Shown here: piece by piece, positions 6,538 to 9,123 of the stretch
Layout of the letters: every line of letters starts with the position of its first letter
Position numbering within the stretch: the first letter of the stretch is position 1
Assembly: GCA_028822745.1 (NCBI GenBank)
Contig: JAPKCZ010000054.1
Location: 1-9,123 of the forward strand
Direction of reading: 5' to 3'
Source of the DNA: Kiritimatiellia bacterium
GTDB taxonomy: Bacteria > Verrucomicrobiota > Kiritimatiellia > UBA8416 > JAIOPI01
DNA length: 9,123 nucleotides
Notes under the pieces: generated by a model
The model's input: only the letters and a program-made list of their open reading frames with translations
The model's database searches: none
What the model was told of the DNA's origin: nothing
Made by a program: the position numbers and the translations under genes

Positions 6538-6636
6538 GTTCTATTCATCAACGTCGTCGCGAGAGTGCATCGATTGCGTCAGACCAAGGGCGCGAGATAT
6601 GCATTCGCAGTAGACGTCAGTGAATAGATCAGGCTA
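6532..6636. repeat. MITE-like element: 14-bp terminal inverted repeats flanked by TA within CTAG
   Basis: The left end TAGCCTGTTCTATTCA (6532-6547) and the right end TGAATAGATCAGGCTA (6621-6636) are inverted copies with one mismatch in 16. The symmetry goes on inward with ACGTC (6551-6555) against GACGT (6613-6617), GCGA (6559-6562) against TCGC (6605-6608), and TGCAT (6566-6570) against ATGCA (6599-6603). The whole ~105 bases can fold into one long imperfect hairpin. Both ends sit in CTAG (6531-6534 and 6634-6637). This reads as C-TA-[101-bp element]-TA-G, the arrangement expected if an IS630/Tc1-mariner-type transposase inserted at CTAG and duplicated TA. There is no coding capacity and no second copy in the window. 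It could instead be a structured leader RNA or a large operator. Confidence 0.5.
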
Positions 6637-6702
6637 GGCTCGGACACAAGAAAACGCATACGCACAGACGCCGTGAGCGATCACTTCAGGACACACATTT
6701 AC

Positions 6703-7134
6703 ATGACGACCCTTGAATCACGAATACACGCCATTATCGCCAGACCCCATTTGGCGTGCCTGGCCACGACGACGGCCGACGGGAAGCCATGGGTTCGCTA
6801 CGTGATGCCATGGGCCACAGCCGACTTTGTGCTTCGCATGTCGACATACCTCGATTCGCGAAAAGTCGATCAGGTCAGCGCGTCCCCAGACGTTCATTTG
6901 ACCTGCGGCGTCGGCAACCCAATGTGCGCCGAATCGTACCTGCAAATTGAAGGCGTCGGATCAGTTTCAGCCAGCAAAGAAGATCGTCACTTTTTCTGGA
7001 ACGACATGCTCAGCGAACTGTTCGACGGGCCAGACGACCCGCGCTACGGCGTCTTGATGGTAAAACCTTACCGCATCGAACTGCACACCGTCGGCCAGTC
7101 ACAAGCCGATGTATGGGAAGCAACGCCCGCTTAG
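6703..7134 (+). CDS. Pyridoxamine 5'-phosphate oxidase-like FMN split-barrel protein (general stress protein 26-like)
   Basis: 143 aa from ATG 6703, a usual size for this cytosolic family of small flavin-binding oxidoreductases (COG3871 type). Marks of the split barrel are LACLATTTADGKPWVRYVM (17-35), in which a small-residue strand is followed by a DGxPxVR turn; STYLDSRKVDQV (47-58), matching the ThxxSxKxxQI-like FMN region; the central strands to LQIEGVGSVS (80-89); FFWNDMLSELFDGPDDPRYG (97-116), a helix then the DDPRY turn; and VLMVKPYRIEL (117-127). The physiological substrate is unknown for most relatives, and this one is too generic for a gene name. An in-frame GTG at 6673 adds ten residues, but AGGA about 12 nt before ATG 6703 is the only ribosome-site-like sequence. 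Its stop overlaps the stop of the convergent nucleotidase gene. Confidence 0.85.
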   Translation: MTTLESRIHAIIARPHLACLATTTADGKPWVRYVMPWATADFVLRMSTYLDSRKVDQVSASPDVHLTCGVGNPMCAESYLQIEGVGSVSASKEDRHFFWNDMLSELFDGPDDPRYGVLMVKPYRIELHTVGQSQADVWEATPA

Positions 7135-8123
7135 TCCACCTGGGCCACCTGGGCAATAGCGTCGATCACGGCATCGTGAACATGCCCATTGGAAGCCACA
7201 ACGCCGACGTTTTCCGTCAACGTCGCGCCGCGCGTGAAATCCAACGCCACCCCCCGCGAGTCACTCACACGTCCACCCGCTTCGACAACCACACACAACC
7301 CCGCTGCGTGATCCCAGATCTTTTCGACATACCCACTGGAGCCCGACAGGCGCATGTACGTACCCGCCTCGCCACGCGCGACGACGGCGTACTTGCACTG
7401 GCTATCGAGTCGAACAGGGTCAGCCTGAATGCCAAGCGTCGAGGCTATTCGCCCGGAACGACCGTGTGCGGTATGCCCGGATTCGACCGACTCACAAAGG
7501 GACATCTGGCTTGTTTCCGTCACGTCCGAAACGTGGATCGGACCCAGCGCGTCGCCATTCAATGAGAACGCCTCACACCCCTGCCCTTTGCGCGCCACAT
7601 AGATAACGCCGACCCCGTCCGTGTCGCCCACACGCCCCTGCGGCAAGTTGGGACAGCCAAGGGCGCCGAGCACGACCTCACCGTCAACGATCAGTGCCAG
7701 CGCAACAGCATATTGGTCCCCGCGAATAAACCCTTTGGTTCCGTCGATCGGATCCATCGTCCAGAAACGCCCGCGACCGCCCGCATCGTTGCCGCGGTCA
7801 ATGGCCGCGACAATAGCATCCTGGCCCATCGAGGGATCAATATGACGCACGTGTTCGCAGACCTTCGCCAGCAGTTCGTGCTGATCAGGTTGCTTCAGAT
7901 CGTGCGCGTCTTCTTCTGCAATCAGCGGGTCACCCGGAAATGTCTGCGCAAGCATATGGCTGATCACCGCCTGGGCGCCATAGTCGGCCACCGTGACGGG
8001 CGACTTATCTTTCTTTGAGAACGTATCCTCGGTCACAAGCGCGGAACGGACACTCTGTGTTAGACGGCAAGCCTTTTGAAGGGCATCCAGGACTAAGGCG
8101 GCCTCGGTCTCGTATGTTGTCAT
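7131..8123 (-). CDS. 3'(2'),5'-bisphosphate nucleotidase (HAL2/CysQ-type, inositol monophosphatase superfamily)
   Basis: 330 aa, Mg2+-dependent phosphatase that probably turns PAP (adenosine 3',5'-bisphosphate, a by-product of sulfate activation and acyl-carrier-protein priming) into AMP, in the cytoplasm. Metal ligands are in order: D47 in SPVTVADYGAQA (41-52), E70/E71 in LIAEEDA (67-73), D124 and D127 in the WTMDPIDGTKGFIRGDQYAV block (121-140), and D271 in EKIWDHAAG (267-275). DSQCKYAVVARG (240-251) and the GDQYAVALALI segment are characteristic of the HAL2/SAL1 branch rather than plain inositol monophosphatases, which are usually ~260 aa. The symbol is left blank because bacterial CysQ is a shorter branch. 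AAAGGA (8129-8134) lies 5 nt before ATG 8123. The gene follows the ABC permease gene by 73 bp on the same strand. Confidence 0.9.
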   Translation of the reverse strand: MTTYETEAALVLDALQKACRLTQSVRSALVTEDTFSKKDKSPVTVADYGAQAVISHMLAQTFPGDPLIAEEDAHDLKQPDQHELLAKVCEHVRHIDPSMGQDAIVAAIDRGNDAGGRGRFWTMDPIDGTKGFIRGDQYAVALALIVDGEVVLGALGCPNLPQGRVGDTDGVGVIYVARKGQGCEAFSLNGDALGPIHVSDVTETSQMSLCESVESGHTAHGRSGRIASTLGIQADPVRLDSQCKYAVVARGEAGTYMRLSGSSGYVEKIWDHAAGLCVVVEAGGRVSDSRGVALDFTRGATLTENVGVVASNGHVHDAVIDAIAQVAQVD

Positions 8124-8128
8124 GTTGA

Positions 8129-8134
8129 TCCTTT
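8129..8134 (-). promoter_or_regulatory. Ribosome binding site of the bisphosphate nucleotidase gene
   Basis: AAAGGA on the minus strand, 5 nt before ATG 8123. It supports that start. Confidence 0.55.
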
Positions 8135-8196
8135 CGTTGATTGCAGGACGCGAACTTTGGCATGCGGCGAAGCGGCGCGCAAGATTTTACGCGTAT

Positions 8197-8985
8197 TCAC
8201 GATGACGCGGAACTATAAGCTCGTAAGCCCGCTTTCCAGAAGCGGGACAGGCCGAAACCGAAAGCGATGGTAACGACCAACAGATGCACAAGGATACGCC
8301 AATCAAAGGCATCCAGAAACAGACGCGCCGGGAACGAGGCGATCAACGCAAAGGGTATGACACTCGTCAAAAGGCGGCGCACCCAACCCGTATAGATTCG
8401 ATCCGGACGCTCAATAAAGCGCGTCAGATTGTAAAACACAGCTTCGAGCCCACGCGCGGATTGCCACCAGAACACGGGAATAATCGCAAACATGCGTATG
8501 ATGTAGCGTAGCAAAGCCCCCACCAGCAACATAACCATCAGCAGTGCGACGCGCCAGGCGTCGACATCGCCATCATACTGACAGATGAAATAACCGAGCA
8601 ATCCCGCCGCCAGCAGAAGATTCACAAATGAGTTCGCGGCAAAGTCACGCAAACTAAGAAAGAAGAGCGGCGACACGGGGCGCGTCAGGTAGTAATCCAA
8701 ATCGCCACGATTGATATAGGTCGGAAGGGAAAAAAGATTGTTGGACAGCACGGTCATGCTCAACGCATCGAGAAAAAGGTAACACCCCACGAAGACCATC
8801 GCTTGTGCTTCCGTCCACCCACCCAAGCTCGGCGTGTGCGAATAGACGATGCGATAAAAGGCGACATTGATTACATAAAACAAGACATCCATGAAGATGC
8901 GAAAAAAGAAATCCATTCGAAACTCCATCGCCCGACTGAAGGAGAAGCGCAGAAAATTCAGGTACAATCGCCCGTAGCGTCGCAT
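8197..8985 (-). CDS. ABC-2 type exporter permease (COG3694-like)
   Basis: 262 aa integral inner-membrane subunit of an ABC exporter. An N-terminal amphipathic Arg-rich region (1-25) precedes about six membrane segments: roughly 26-48, 61-84, 107-135, 145-173, 208-225 and 230-250. Family signatures are RGDLDYYLTRPVSPLF (93-108), FYNLTRFIERPDRIYTGWV (184-202) and the closing FWKAGLRAYSSASS (249-262). They match the permease usually encoded after a COG4587-type permease and an ABC-2 ATPase in three-gene exporter operons of unknown cargo. Start choice: ATG 8985 shares its A with the TGA of the upstream permease (TGATG), which implies coupling. A reading from 9093 would run over that gene in another frame and is rejected. 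The ATPase gene is expected beyond position 9123. Confidence 0.9.
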   Translation of the reverse strand: MRRYGRLYLNFLRFSFSRAMEFRMDFFFRIFMDVLFYVINVAFYRIVYSHTPSLGGWTEAQAMVFVGCYLFLDALSMTVLSNNLFSLPTYINRGDLDYYLTRPVSPLFFLSLRDFAANSFVNLLLAAGLLGYFICQYDGDVDAWRVALLMVMLLVGALLRYIIRMFAIIPVFWWQSARGLEAVFYNLTRFIERPDRIYTGWVRRLLTSVIPFALIASFPARLFLDAFDWRILVHLLVVTIAFGFGLSRFWKAGLRAYSSASS

Positions 8986-9123
8986 CAGATTCCGACCCCC
9001 GTATAGCGATAGCGACCGCGTCCCCAGACGTACGCATAAACAATCGTCATGATAACCGACCAGAAGAGCACAACCGTCATGCCGTTCATCCAACTAGCTG
9101 ACGTTTCGAGCCCCAAAGGCAGC
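8985..9123 (-). CDS. C-terminal end of an upstream ABC-2 exporter permease (COG4587-like), cut by window edge
   Basis: The last 45 codons of an open frame that enters from the right edge and ends in TGA at 8985-8987. The visible peptide has a short loop (LETSASWMNG), one hydrophobic segment (MTVVLFWSVIMTIVYAYV) and a basic/aromatic tail ending RYRYTGVGI. A final membrane helix followed by a W-x-x-G-x-x-x-Y-x-G-x-G tail is typical of the first permease in COG4587/COG3694 exporter pairs. It overlaps the next permease by one base. Assignment rests on this tail and on gene order, so it is less certain than the downstream partner. Confidence 0.72.
   Translation of the reverse strand, partial: LPLGLETSASWMNGMTVVLFWSVIMTIVYAYVWGRGRYRYTGVGI

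Noticed and set aside
8986..9093. N-terminal extension of the ABC-2 permease to 9093
   Set aside because: It would overlap the end of the upstream permease in another frame. The added peptide is not membrane-like, and the TGATG coupling supports ATG 8985.
1..9123. CRISPR array, tRNA, rRNA, prophage or toxin-antitoxin genes
   Set aside because: No regularly spaced direct repeats, no tRNA-like cloverleaf or rRNA sequence recognised, and all sizeable genes have other explanations.

Overview
The window reads as a piece of a moderately GC-rich, Gram-negative-type bacterial chromosome. It has an inner-membrane OmpA/BON-like protein, an ABC-2 exporter and a type IV prepilin peptidase. Two of the proteins (the membrane-anchored OmpA-like protein and the 341-residue LDWRLP-motif protein) and the secreted SNase variant resemble proteins I associate with the PVC group (Verrucomicrobiota, Kiritimatiellota, Lentisphaerota). 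That placement rests on recall of protein families, not on a search. Shine-Dalgarno sequences are strong at some genes and absent at others, and GTG is a likely start in two genes.

Layout. (1) Positions 1-3018 hold a minus-strand series read right to left: a secreted/anchored staphylococcal-nuclease-like protein, a GuaD-type zinc deaminase, shikimate dehydrogenase (aroE) and the N-terminal part of prepilin peptidase (pilD), which overlaps aroE by one base and is cut by the window edge. (2) A divergent intergenic region with a good sigma-70-like promoter leads into a 722-residue plus-strand gene: cytoplasmic domain, one membrane segment, two tandem BON-containing repeats and a degenerate OmpA-like end. 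(3) Convergent to it, 18 bp away, is a minus-strand gene for a membrane-anchored protein of unknown function. (4) A 268-bp divergent intergenic region follows. It holds candidate back-to-back promoters and a ~101-bp MITE-like inverted-repeat element flanked by TA inside CTAG. (5) Next come a plus-strand FMN split-barrel protein and, tail to tail with a 4-bp overlap, a minus-strand 3'(2'),5'-bisphosphate nucleotidase. (6) At the right edge are two minus-strand ABC-2 exporter permeases, overlapping by one base, the first of them truncated by the window.

Most genes are housekeeping or generic and do not form one pathway: aromatic amino-acid synthesis (aroE), type IV pilus/secretion maturation (pilD), purine salvage or deamination, PAP recycling from sulfur metabolism, and export. 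No phage, CRISPR, toxin-antitoxin or defence island is visible. The items most worth a second look are the MITE-like element at 6532-6636, the OmpA-like protein that has lost both peptidoglycan-contact residues, the acidic residue in the AroE cofactor site, and the altered cysteine motif of PilD. No gene-free stretch exceeds 300 bases.
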